A program made the translations under genes and the position numbers. DNA of 64,000 nucleotides from Ancylostoma caninum (lineage: Eukaryota; Nematoda; Chromadorea; Rhabditida; Ancylostomatidae), in the NCBI GenBank assembly GCA_037903475.1, contig JBAJFG010000022.1, positions 186,001 through 250,000 on the forward strand. Direction: 5' to 3'. The notes under the pieces were generated by a model. It had not been told where the DNA came from and made no database searches. It saw only the letters and a program-made list of their open reading frames with translations. This document shows positions 47,954 to 58,632 of the stretch, piece after piece; position 1 is the stretch's first letter, and the number at the start of each line of letters is the position of its first letter.

Positions 47954-48183
47954 TGGCCCATTCGCAGCCTCGAGGACGCAGCGTGACCGCGCCGCGCGCG
48001 CCAGAAACGGTGTCGTCGCCGCCGGAATGCTAGTTCTAGGATCTTGTCTTTCCGATTTTGTCGAAAATCCTTAAAATCGGGTGGAAGAGTTGCTAGAAAC
48101 TGCATAAAAGCAGCAGAATACATAGGTTGCGGCGCGCGCGGCGCGGTTGCGCGACGTCCTTCTCGAGGCCGCAGATGGGCCAA
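47954..48183. repeat. 230-bp CpG-rich fold-back repeat
   Basis: Arms 47954-48002 and 48131-48183 pair (TGGCCCATTCGCAGCCTCGA with TCGAGGCCGCAGATGGGCCA, then a GCGCGC-rich tract). The unique middle is AT-balanced. Likely a MITE; no target duplication seen. Confidence 0.83.
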
Positions 48184-49536
48184 CTGACGTCCACTGTAAC
48201 TTCAAACAGCACAATTACTGATAGCACAAAATAGTGCAGCTAGCAAATGATTCACGTGCCTGTCCGTCCTGCCCGATTTCTTAAGATCGAACTCATCAAA
48301 AATCATTTCTACAGTATAAATGTTTCGAAATTTAACATAACGGTGAGATAATTTCCAAACAAATGATTTTCTTCACAAAGAAAATAGAAGGGACGACACG
48401 ATGACCTACTCTGAGCTGTATTTCGAATATTAACTAGCATCACAGTGGCTATATGGAAAACTGCTCTAGCAAAGCTACCATCAGGTCGAAGATCTATGCA
48501 TAACGATGTGCGATATGTTAAGATTGTTGAGATCTCTTCATCTTCAGGCGGAGTTCGCTCAGAACATAGGATCGGATGTTCGGATCTGGAACCTTCTTTT
48601 CTATCTCTTTCATCGTTCCTTCGATTCGCTGGCCACCTGGAGTAATATCGGATGATTCTCTTATTCTTCTTTTTTGTTTCCTTTATTCTCATGTCGTTTT
48701 AATTTCAACAGTGAATAGTGATCAATTGATCACACAGTGATATTTTTAGAAAGTGATATTTTTAGAAAGAAATCAATTGATCACACAGTGATATTTTTAG
48801 AAAGTATTGAAATAGTAAAAAGATCTCACTGCATCAAGAATATGGATACCCAGGGCAATCGACTTATCCAAGAAGGCAATACCGAATTCTACCGGAATTT
48901 GTGATCTCACTACCACAGAATGCATCAAAATTATTGATGCACCTAAAGTGAGTGTGTAGAAAAGGCTACACGCGAAGACATTTCACATATGCATATCAAG
49001 AATAGAGGCGATGTCCTGGCGACCAAAATGAATGCACTGCTGTTGGAGTGGACTCGTTACCCGCGGAAGCAGTGGCAAAGACGCCAAGGACTAGAGTCGA
49101 CACGAGTCTGGGGGGGGGCCTTCCTAAGCTTGTAAGAGTTGGATATTTCTGTGAAGGATAGCGGACCTCCTGCTCTGTGAGGAGCCTGAGTGGGGTAACC
49201 ACCAGGATAAAATTCGGCATAAATGTAAGCCGCATCTGAGCGAGTATGAAGTCCTTCAAGTCAATTCCTGAAACCATGCCCCACCATTCTCGTCTCCTAC
49301 AATGGAGCCAAGCCTCGTCAAAGTATGCACGGATCCCTCCTGTGAAGAGAGAATTTTCTGTAGTGAAAGATAGATGCATTTCCTAGGCGAAAACGCCGCA
49401 AATTTAAGATTTTTCGGACGTTATCTCTTTCAAGATTACTTTCGTTGCGTCAATATTTATGACGCACATTGTGTACATTGCAAAACTCTACAGCGTCTGC
49501 CTCACTAAGCACATCGTGTGACCTGTTTTTTCTACG
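48184..49536. other. Unassigned region with one short direct repeat
   Basis: No gene recognised. A 32-bp segment (TCAATTGATCACACAGTGAT...TTTTTAGAAAG) occurs twice at 48722-48806. The frame 48996-49379 (minus) has no known motif. Confidence 0.45.
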
Positions 49537-49540
49537 TTAA

Positions 49541-49923
49541 AGGCTGCATCACGGGAATTCTGACTTCTGAAAGAGTCTCTTACCGCGTAGCCGGCCACTG
49601 GCTAATCACAACAGTGAGTTGGATACAGTGAATAGCCGCCTACTTGTGAAGACTTTCGTCGCGACAGCTAACGCTGTTGACCCAGTGTGTGCGTGCGGTT
49701 TAGCGCAGTTGGTGAAGTGGAATGCGTACCATTACCACGGTTTCCTGGCAGGACCTACCACGGAACACTCGTCCGCGCTTTGCACGCACAGAAAATTTTC
49801 CGTGCACCCATTTCCCGTGTTTCCCGCTTGTTTTGCGCTACTTCATCATTGTCGATGAGTTCATCATCCCTAAAAACCCCGATATACCGCGGAATCTCCG
49901 GCACAGAAATTCCTGTGCTGCCT
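49541..49923. mobile_element. TTAA-target MITE, family AGGCAGC, copy 2
   Basis: Begins AGGCTGCATCACGGGAATTC after TTAA (49537-49540) and ends GCTGCCT. The interior is the reverse complement of the 16.1-kb copy: CGGACGAGTGTTCCGTG, GATGAACTCATCGACAATGA and CCGCGGTATATCGGGGT are shared. The right flank reads ATAG, so the target copy there has mutated. 383 bp, non-coding. Confidence 0.87.
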
Positions 49924-50306
49924 ATAGAGTGTCCCCACACTTTGCCAGTACTCTCGAAGATGTGGCCAAAATGAATTGCCGATGTGATAGCGGTAGTGGA
50001 AACGATGCCCATCGATCGCCACACCACGTCAATTATCATCCCTCTAATGTCTGAAGTCTCCTCTTTCACTTTATCCATGTGGCGATCGCCACGATTGCTG
50101 GCAAAGTCTGGGAATATTCTTAAAACAGCAACACCTCCCGTGCCAAAAATAGCATTGGGACCAGTTCTCACACTACCAGTCCATCGATAAAAACTGCTTG
50201 AAAATCAAGTATTTCACGCCTAAGTAGCGAAAAACTTTATATTTAGATCTCATGAATGAATGAGCGCCAACTGTGAGATAAAATGAACGAATAGAAAAAC
50301 AAAATG

Positions 50307-50873
50307 TTAGGGTGGTAAGAAAGTCTTGAGCCGATTTTTTTTTGAAAGTTTCGGAACTTTCGATTGTTGATCGATACCCATGATCTAATATGTGACAGTT
50401 ATAGGCTACTCTCGGAACTTCTCCATAACTAGCGCCCCTTCGAGGCTAGAAAGTGGGATCTACGCACATGAAACTAGCGGTCACTCAGATCACGAGGTAT
50501 CCATACGTTGTGTTTCCTTGCCTCTCCGTGGAGAAATAGATAAACAAATACTGTGTCGTGATGACGTTGCAGGTCTTCTGCCAGGTCACGGATACGACGG
50601 ATACCACTAGACGGATACTATTCCATCAACTCCATGAGGCGCTCGCTTTTGTGGCATCCCTTGTGTTGCTACGTTTCCTGAGTTATCAAACCAGAAGCTG
50701 AGCATGCTTGTAGTCAATAATAATGTTTTTACTCATAATCGCAACGGAATGATAGGACAAACTGGATATAGATAGAGCATTGACTAACCCTTATATAACT
50801 TTTGGACAGAAAACTCCAAATCAATTTCAAAAAACTTGGCAATACACATAAGTGAAACTTTCGCGGCAACCTA
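50307..50873. mobile_element. Mariner-type MITE or composite with two unlike ends
   Basis: The left end TTAGGGTGGTAAGAAAGTCT matches termini at 25548, 32483 and 54713. The right end, inverted, is TTAGGTTGCCGCGAAAGTTT, a different mariner-type terminus. Either the region is a composite of two elements or one end has recombined. No transposase motif inside. Confidence 0.55.
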
Positions 50874-50944
50874 ATGAGTAATTGTTCTATTCAGAGAACT
50901 TCCCTTTGCATACTCAGCCGAAATAAATGTAGAACAACTTCTCA

Positions 50945-51130
50945 AATGTTCGAAGTATTCGAATATTTGAAGTCCACGATCGAATATTCGAATTATTCAA
51001 ATATTAGGATATTCGGCGACGTCCAAATATTCGTTTATTCGAGTATTAGAATATTCGGGTGTTTCAAAATATTCGTTTATTCGAATATTCAAATATACGG
51101 CCATATCAAGATATTCGATTATTCGAAAAA
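50945..51130. repeat. Palindromic ATTCGAATATTCG-type repeat
   Basis: About fifteen near-copies of GAATATTCG / ATTCGAATATT words in 185 bp, with no strict period. Each word is self-complementary. Simple repeat or satellite fragment. Confidence 0.8.
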
Positions 51131-51169
51131 AAATTTCGAATGCAACACTACCACCGGCAGACGTTCACC

Positions 51170-51985
51170 TTTTTCCCTACTACTGGGCCACGGCGGACCC
51201 ATCCTCCATTCGTGGACCTGTATCCTGGCCTTCTCCCCACTATTGGGCCAGGGCAGACCCGATCCATCGGTGAACCCGTATCCCTGCGCTTTCCCCAACA
51301 ATGGGCCCCGTGCGGACCCATCCCCATCCGTGGACCTGTATCCCTGCGCTTTCCCCAGTAATGGGCCCCATGCAGATCCATCTCCATCCGTGGACCCCAG
51401 TGGCGGACGCAGGGGGGGGGCGCGCCCCCCCCCGAGAATGGGTCGCCAAATTTTCGAAATTACTTTACAATACAAATAAAAATCTTGTGTTAGTTTATTT
51501 TTAATTGTTTATTTTTATTATTATTTTTAATATATTTTTTATTTATTGTTTATTATTATAATTAATATTATTATTAATTTTATTTTCCGTCTGGGTCCCC
51601 AAAACGGCCCCACTTTTCTTCCCACGCCCCCCCTCCCGCCCACTTTCTGCGTCCGCCACTGGTGGATCCGTATCCTGGCACTTTCCCCACTAATGGGCCA
51701 GGGCAGACCCAATCCCCATCCATGGTCTCATTCCCTAGTATCTCCTCATTGATGGACCCCAGCGGACCTAATCTCCATCGATGGAGCCATCTCCTGGCGT
51801 TTTACCACTATTGCGCCAAGGCGAACCCTTTCTCCATCAATGGATCAGTATCCTGTCGTTTTCCCACTACTGGACCACGCTAGACCCGATCCATAGGTGG
51901 ATCTGTATCCTAGCGTTTCCCCAACTATTGAGCCATGGGATCCTCTCTCGGTCGGTGGACACCTATCCTGATGCTTTTCTGAACA
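51170..51985 (-). repeat. 59-bp satellite, locus 4 (reverse orientation)
   Basis: Units with ACTATTGGGCCAGGGCAGAC, CC.ATCC.TGGACCTGTATCC and CTGGCGTTTTCCCCA; successive starts are 51181, 51240, 51299, 51358 and, after the MITE, 51691, 51750, 51810 and on, an exact 59-base period. It is the reverse complement of loci 1-3. The hAT MITE at 51398 interrupts it. Confidence 0.9.
51398..51661 (+). mobile_element. hAT-type MITE, CAGTGGCGG family, copy 3
   Basis: 264 bp, nearly identical to copy 1. The 8-bp flanks GTGGACCC (51390-51397) and GTGGATCC (51662-51669) differ at one base, supporting hAT-type insertion into a satellite unit. Non-coding. Confidence 0.92.
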
Positions 51986-52628
51986 ATGACCAATTGCACA
52001 ACTGGTTTCAGAAAATGCAACAACAACTTATAATGACGCGCTCTTCGTTCGTTCATCCTATGTATTTGATTGTACTGCCCTTCTTAAAAACAAAGGCGGA
52101 TTCTGAGGCTGTATAACTCCCACGAAACCTCAATGAGAATTACGCACAGAGCATATCTCAAATGAGGAAACCGAAAGAGCGCTATCGCTACGCATACATC
52201 CTTTTGAGGTTATCACCTTCCGGTGTTTCAAACTGAATAGAGTAGATAACAAAGCCCCAGCGGAGGGGCTACTCTGTTCCGTACATTGCTGCTATGCAAC
52301 GTCTAATCGTTGCAAACACTGTCTCGCCCGCAGGGCTCGCGTCCGCTAGCCGCTGGTCCCACCGCGAAATCCTGAATGCACCCGACTTCCACTACTATGC
52401 AGCTATGACGAAACATCGGCCGAATGCCCTGTCAGCTTCGGATCCTTACAGTACATGACTGGGCTTCACGGCGAGCTCATGCGACCACGTGCTAGTCCCC
52501 TCTACGCTTGCGCTCTAGAAAATTCTGTTCCACTACCATGATTTATATAAGAAGATAGGTATATTAAGCCGGCTCTCCTTAACTTTAATCGTGATGTCAA
52601 TTCCACAGGAGCACTGTTGAGCCATAAT

Positions 52629-53734
52629 CAGGGATGTGCGGAAGTAAAATTTTAAATCCCGTAAAACGTAAAACGGAAAACGGAAGGCCAAAAATGGGCG
52701 GAAAACAGAAAGCGTAAAACGGAAAACGGAAAATTTTGCCCAAGCATAGGTTTGTGAACGAAAGTCATCTTCAACATTGGATTTTCTAGGCATCTTCTTG
52801 GTGAGCATAAGTGGTGACTCTTTCAAGTAATTAAGTAACCTCAAGCCCACTGATGGTACGTACAGGGATTATCAGAGTTATATAATCGATAAGCATCTTT
52901 ATCACTGAATGTTTAAGTGTACGAGAAGCTGTAAAGTGTCGGAAGTGCGACTTCTTTGCTTTACTTTGAGCAGACCTATTCACCAAAAATTCAGACAAAA
53001 AGGTAACTATGGTAATTAATACGTTGGATCCGAGAAGGATCAGGTTATTCACAACGGATCCTGTTGGGGCGAGTCAGTGATGGAGAAATTAGAAGAAGAA
53101 CAGCGTCTGGGGAACGTGAAACACAAGCTGCCCCAACATTGCGCAATACATCAGGCGCCAGTGTAGAACTGGAGATTATCGTCAGATTAAAACAGTGACA
53201 ATTACGGTGTAGCCTTATGCTTTTGTCAAGTTGAAAGAAAGCCTACATCATGCGTTGATTCGCAAGAATGCTTGATGCTCTCACTATGGCACGTCACAGT
53301 TTAATGGAGATTTTGTATGAGTCCACTCCTCACTTCTGTGAAACCTCTTTTTTTTCTTTTTTGAGAATTTCGATGAGAGCAGGGCACCTGTATGGCATAT
53401 TTGGAACTACGATGAAACCAGAAAACGACGGCACATTTACCCTGCAGCTAAGACAAAAAAAAATTACAAAATAGTTCGAATCTCGTGGCATTTAGACTTC
53501 CATTTTTGCGCCCTTGTTGTGAACTCATGTACACTGTGCATCGAAACACGAGAACCCTCTTGAAGATAGGGAAGTACGCCGAAACCAGCGATCCCTCTCT
53601 CTCTCTATGATTTTCCGGGATTCTCCGTTTTCTGCGCCAAAAACCCGTAAAATGTAAAACGTAAAACGGAAGGCCAAAAATGGGCGGAAAACGGAAAGCG
53701 TAAAACGGAAAACGGAAAATTCCGCATACCCCTG
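52629..53734. mobile_element. hAT-type element, short copy, exact TSD
   Basis: 1106 bp; left CAGGGATGTGCGGAAG, right end inverse of CAGGGGTATGCGGAATT; perfect duplication GCCATAAT at 52621-52628 and 53735-53742. Both ends are followed by reiterated AAAACGGAAAACGGAA words, likely transposase-binding arrays. Collinear with the 21.4-kb copy; no transposase frame, so mobilised in trans if at all. Confidence 0.93.
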
Positions 53735-54129
53735 GCCATAATCAGTTTCTCCTTCTCCACCCGAACCCAGAAGAGTTTCTGGAAAATTTTATCACTGAAT
53801 ACGAGAGTTGGTTGACATGCCGAATATCAACCATGGGATAACTGGAGACCCACCACGGTACAAAAGTTCAGAGCACTTCAAACCTCAACACTTCAAGCGC
53901 ATTACAAATCACAACGAAAAATCTAATTCTTAGAGAATTCTGCACAGTAGAATTTCACCACTCCTCTCATCAATGTTGGCTGCGTTTTGAAGAACATTAG
54001 GCTAACGTCATGAGAGTTTTCTGTAGTGTCTTGTGTGCTGAATCAGCTCGATAACCAATTAAACTGTCAGACATCTTAGATTGTGGTGACTTATTAGTAT
54101 AAGGCCTCGCAGCAGTCCTCTACGATTCT

Positions 54130-54713
54130 AACACGCATCGTGCAATGTGGCTCCTTCGAGGAGAAGACCCACCAAATTGCACCCCCACCCAAACAAGTGT
54201 CTCTTTTGCTACTTCTGGGATTGGCTAGGAATTTTATATTCCGAGTTGTTTACGCAAGCATCCACAGTCACCGCTATCAATACGCCAATCAGCACCAGAA
54301 ATTCGCGGATGCGTTTGAGAAAAAAGGCCGGGACGAGTTTCTGCCCTCTTACTCCACGATAACCTCTTGGCCCTCATTTTGCTAAACAGACCCGTGGAAA
54401 ATTGGAGGAGTTAGATTTGGACACGGTTCCTCACCAACCCTGAACCCCTAACATTGCTCCCTTCGACCACCACTTATCTCGCTCCTCTAAGGGATTTCTA
54501 GTTAAGAAAAAACTCATCAAAGTTGATAATGTTGAAAGGGCGGTCAGTGATTTCTTCGGCTCCCAGTCTCGCCAGTCCTAAGAGAATGGGAGGTAGGACG
54601 CTGCAGTGACTAACTATGGTTATTATATTGCTGAGCAAATGCCACCGTATGCTGAGTAACAAAATAAAGCAGAAAAAAAGTATCAAACGGCTCAAGACTT
54701 TCTCACCACCCAA
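54130..54713 (+). pseudogene. Mariner transposase C-terminal half, decayed
   Basis: Frames show SIHSHRYQYANQHQKFADAF and EKKGRDEFLP, the same block as in the 25.5-kb mariner (ANQLQRVADAVREKRSKRV), then a decayed C-terminus and terminus AACGGCTCAAGACTTTCTCA, CCACCC. Several stops. Family partner of the 25.5-kb pseudogene. Confidence 0.77.
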
Positions 54714-54727
54714 ATGTACTGATTAAT

Positions 54728-55651
54728 CTGTATATATAAAAGTGAAAGTTTGTTTGTGTACTCCTTATAGAAATCGCGGAGGATGAACCGATGGGGACCA
54801 AATTTTGCATTTAGGTTCTTCGGGGGCCGGCGGAGGTTATAGGCTACTTTGCGCCTGGGATTCTTGATTGATTTATCGATTGTATCGATTCTATCGACTT
54901 TTCACAATTTTTGCGCTGAGGTCGGTGAGGACATGCCTTCTGGGGTTCTTTGATACGCTGAATACGAACATGACGACCATTTTGCACGAAATACTGATTT
55001 GTTGATTTTATCGATTTCTTTCAATTTTCGCTTGGGGGCGAACAAAGACATATCTTCTGGGGTTCCTCAACACGCTGAATACGAATATGACAACCATTTC
55101 GCGCGAAATATCATCGATTTTATTGATTTTTCGCTATTCTGCCGAAAGGAGCTGTGAAGGCATGTCTTCTGGGGTTTCTCAATACGCTGAGTACGAATAC
55201 GACAACCATCTTGCCCGAGATATTGATTTGTCGACTTTTTTCCATTTTCGCTCGGGGACGGACAAGGACATGTCTACTGGGGTTCCTCAATACGCTGAAT
55301 ACGCGTATGACAACCATTTTGCACGAAATACCGATTTATTGTTTTTATTGATTTTTGGCTCTTCTGCCCAATGGAGCGGTGAAGACATGTCTCCTGGGGT
55401 TCCACGATACCGCTGAATATGAATATGACAACCACTTTGTCCGAATGCATCGATTCATATCACCGAAATATCTTTGCCAACTTTTCGCCCACAAGTCGAT
55501 GGCGAAGGGTCATCTGGACTTCGCTAACATGCTGATCACCAAAATTATGGAGATGTTAATGAATTTATCGGTGATAGTAATTGGCCTCAGCAGTGTGATG
55601 TACCCAAGGTAGTAAAACACCCGAGCGAAGCCGGGTACGGCAGCAAGTGTT
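54728..55651 (+). mobile_element. Helentron/Lep1-like non-autonomous element
   Basis: The 5' block TATATAAAAGTGAAAGTTTG then TTTGTGTACTCC...GGTTATAGGCTACTTT, a middle of tandem repeats, and the 3' block CCCGAGCGAAGCCGGGTACG then GCAGCAAGTG match the layout of Lep1/Helentron-like elements known from insects (5' stem-loop region, internal repeats, GCGAAGCCGGG hairpin near the 3' end). The repeats (GGGGTTCCTCAATACGCTGA units) start at about 54939, 55056, 55168, 55277 and 55393, 109-117 bp apart. No Rep/helicase. It produces the frame 55087-55416, which is a repeat translation. Confidence 0.78.
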
Positions 55652-58630
55652 AATAATAAGCATCAATAATAACGGATAATATTGTTAAACAATGTTTAAT
55701 ATGTCAGTGCTAATTATTATAATAATTGATATTAATATATTATGAAAATACTCACTGTAGTAATCGATGAGGTCATTCGCATACACCAACCATACACAGT
55801 TCACGCAGCCTTGCCCACAACACATCCCTATTTCTGGCTCGGCTGGAGGACCTACAGGACGATGCTGAACAAATTGTTTATAATTACCTAATCAAAAAAT
55901 ACATTGGTGATCATAAAACATTAATCGTCTTGAACGGCAACAGAGTGGAATTCTCTATGGGTTATGATAATTCAAACCGATAAAACTTGGGATCTTGGGC
56001 AAAGAACAAAATACAGTCTCCAAATTCGTACGACATCCACTGAAGTAAGGTAACAAATAAACCTCATGACGCGTAGGTTTCGCTAGTGACTCTGGCGACT
56101 GTGACGTTGATAAAGTATCAACTTCAAGGTCATAACTACAAACGAAAATAGCATGTTTCTGACCAGACTGCTGCTGAAAACTGAGGTAATCGAAGCATGC
56201 TAAGATACCTGTACAGTAGTAGAATATAATCGTGCCGCCAAACATGGTGTTTGTTTTAACAATCCATTCGTACTGAGTATACCCATGCGAAGAAACGAGG
56301 TCATCTTATACTTCCAAAAGATCTTCATAAACGGAGTGTATGCGTTAATTCGTCCTAAAACGAAATTTAAATATTAAACGTAATCCACACTATCAGCCGG
56401 TTCACTAGAATAGGGGGAATTCGTCATCATACTGCTCAGTATTGAAATAGCTCGGCACAGGCGAGAAATGGGTGTAATTTTCGATGCATTTGAATACGGG
56501 GGCATGGATATCAGTGAGTCCTGGCATGTGAACATCATGCGTGGTAATGACTTCCGTTGGAGTATCTCAGCAGGATGGTGACTTTTTTTTGTGTTCTCGT
56601 CAATGTAGTGATTCACGAGCAACCGACTGCACGCTGGACAGGACCTAACTCAGGGCTAAAGAATTCCATGAGCGAACTTCTCCATAAGTGTTGGTTCCTG
56701 GGAAGAAATGTTAACACACATAAATTTTGTCGGAAGAAACACGAGAAAAAAATCGCTTGCATGAAAACATATTGCAGCCGGAATACTGAACCTTGTGGAT
56801 TACCCCAGAGTTGCCACATATGGATAGAATACAAAACAGAGAGTGCAGAATAGCTTCGCATTCACTGTACTCACGTTACGCTAGTTTTTTGCTATGCGAT
56901 TGCGAGGGCAAGAAACTACAGTGCCGAACGCAGGAGTTGCTAGCCAGGGGAGAAATGGAAAAAAAAGTGGCACACCACCACTCTAGACACAGAAGGAATA
57001 ATAGAATTACTAAAAAAATAAGCTCCTACAATGTTTTTGAACATTTCATGAAGTAATTTCAAAAATTCGGCGACCTATTTCCCCCCTCCCCCATCCCTGC
57101 GTCAGCCAGTAATAAACAATAGGTACCTTACTTATCCGTAACAGCTTAATACGAGAAAGCACACATGAAAACTGCAAATGTGTCGATGAAAACAGCAGCG
57201 CGGCGCTTCTCTCGCTCAGACATATCAAGCCCTTATAAAAACAATGCTTTTATAGCCCTCTTCGTGAACAGTCGGGTGCTTTTGAGAATTGATGTTCACA
57301 TTTGTTGTTAGAGCAGCACCGGGCCGTAATAACAACTGCGAATGCTGGTCGCTCAGTGATGTTCAAATCTTTCGCAAAAAATAGTCGGTTCATTTAGACT
57401 GTACTCCACGTATCGGCCAGCACCGCGGGTAAGTTGGCATTGGAGCGAGATGATAGACTTACCAGCTACAGGTATCTATGAACTTGAATGTGATAGCCGC
57501 ATCACCTTGCCCCACTGAGAACGTAAACGCGAAGCTAACCGGCACGTGGAGTGCACCGTCTAGGTGAACGAACTATTCCTACTTATAGACAAAAAAAAAA
57601 GAAAATGACAACACACAAAAAAATTATAATATGTGGCCAATTACTGATTGGTACATCGATCGCAACAGCTGATACTTGACGAAAGGACAGCAAATACACA
57701 CATGTGTTTTCACATGTGTGCATTGTGTTGCTGTATGCATGACCCGACCACATGTTACCGCAGAAATTTCAATTCCAGACCAAATATAGTTGGTGAAAGG
57801 ACTTCAACAACTCTAACTCCTGGAAACCTATTCAATAACGGCTCGTACGAGGTGTCCAACTACTTACACCATCTGTGCACCGTGTTTCACAAATAGGAAC
57901 AAGTCTAAAGATGTCTCCTAGCGGCGTATCCTTGCTGGGCACCTCGTGCGGAAACAAACCGTTACTGGCAAGTGTCCAAGCGCTGCTGTGGTTCGTCTAC
58001 TGAGCTAACAAGAAGGAATTTCGACAGTAATCACATCTCTTGCGCTAGTAATAAGATTAGAATGTCAAAAATAAGCCAATGAAGTTTTACCTACTTTATA
58101 AAGCTTTCTCCAATAATTCGGCGACCCATTTCCGGTTCACGTGTTTTTTCTCAGATTTTGAGGTTTCATAGGACTTGAGTTGTGGCCGCTGGGTACAGTG
58201 GATGAGGGATGACAAGAATAATTCGCGACCTATGAACAGGCTCTGCCCTTTGCAATCGAGCTCCGCCCACCCGGTTTTTTTTTCTGGCCCGCCTAGAGGC
58301 AGTCAGAGACAACTCTGGGCGCTGCTGCCAGCTATATCACACTCTCTGCACAAGGTGCAAACGTTTTGAGCCTTATCAATTGCTTTCTGACAGCAGAAAA
58401 CTGAAATGAGACGGATTTCGGAGATAAGTTTTCTTTTTGCCTCATGGGATGTCCATTTATCTAGCCATCACAACTCGGGCGAATCTAAACTAATCAGAAA
58501 GCTATGACAACTACCTTGTAGGGGATGATAACCACTTTGCAATGAGTGCACATTCTTGGTGAATTTATGAAAACTGGAGGGATGAGTAAGCGGTTTAGAA
58601 AACACATGAACTTATTCGCCGACCTAATAG
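55652..58630. other. Unassigned region, no gene recognised
   Basis: AT-rich at 55655-55745, then short frames only (for example 55955-56245 minus). One MITE remnant at 57053-57110. Confidence 0.4.
57053..57110 (+). mobile_element. Remnant end of a CAGTGGCGG-type MITE
   Basis: AATTTCAAAAATTCGGCGAC, CTATTTCCCCCCTCCCCC and CCTGCGTCAGCCAGT correspond to the reverse complement of the left 60 bp of the hAT MITEs at 45 and 51 kb, with several mutations. The phrase AATTCGGCGACCCATTTCC at 58117-58135 may be another scrap. Confidence 0.65.
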
Positions 58631-58632
58631 TA

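Noticed and set aside
48996..49379. 127-codon minus frame
   Set aside because: No motif and no splice context; length alone is not enough in this AT-rich DNA.
55087..55416. 109-codon frame with repeated QYAEYEYDNH peptide
   Set aside because: Translation of the internal minisatellite of the Helentron-like element; no start context or domain.
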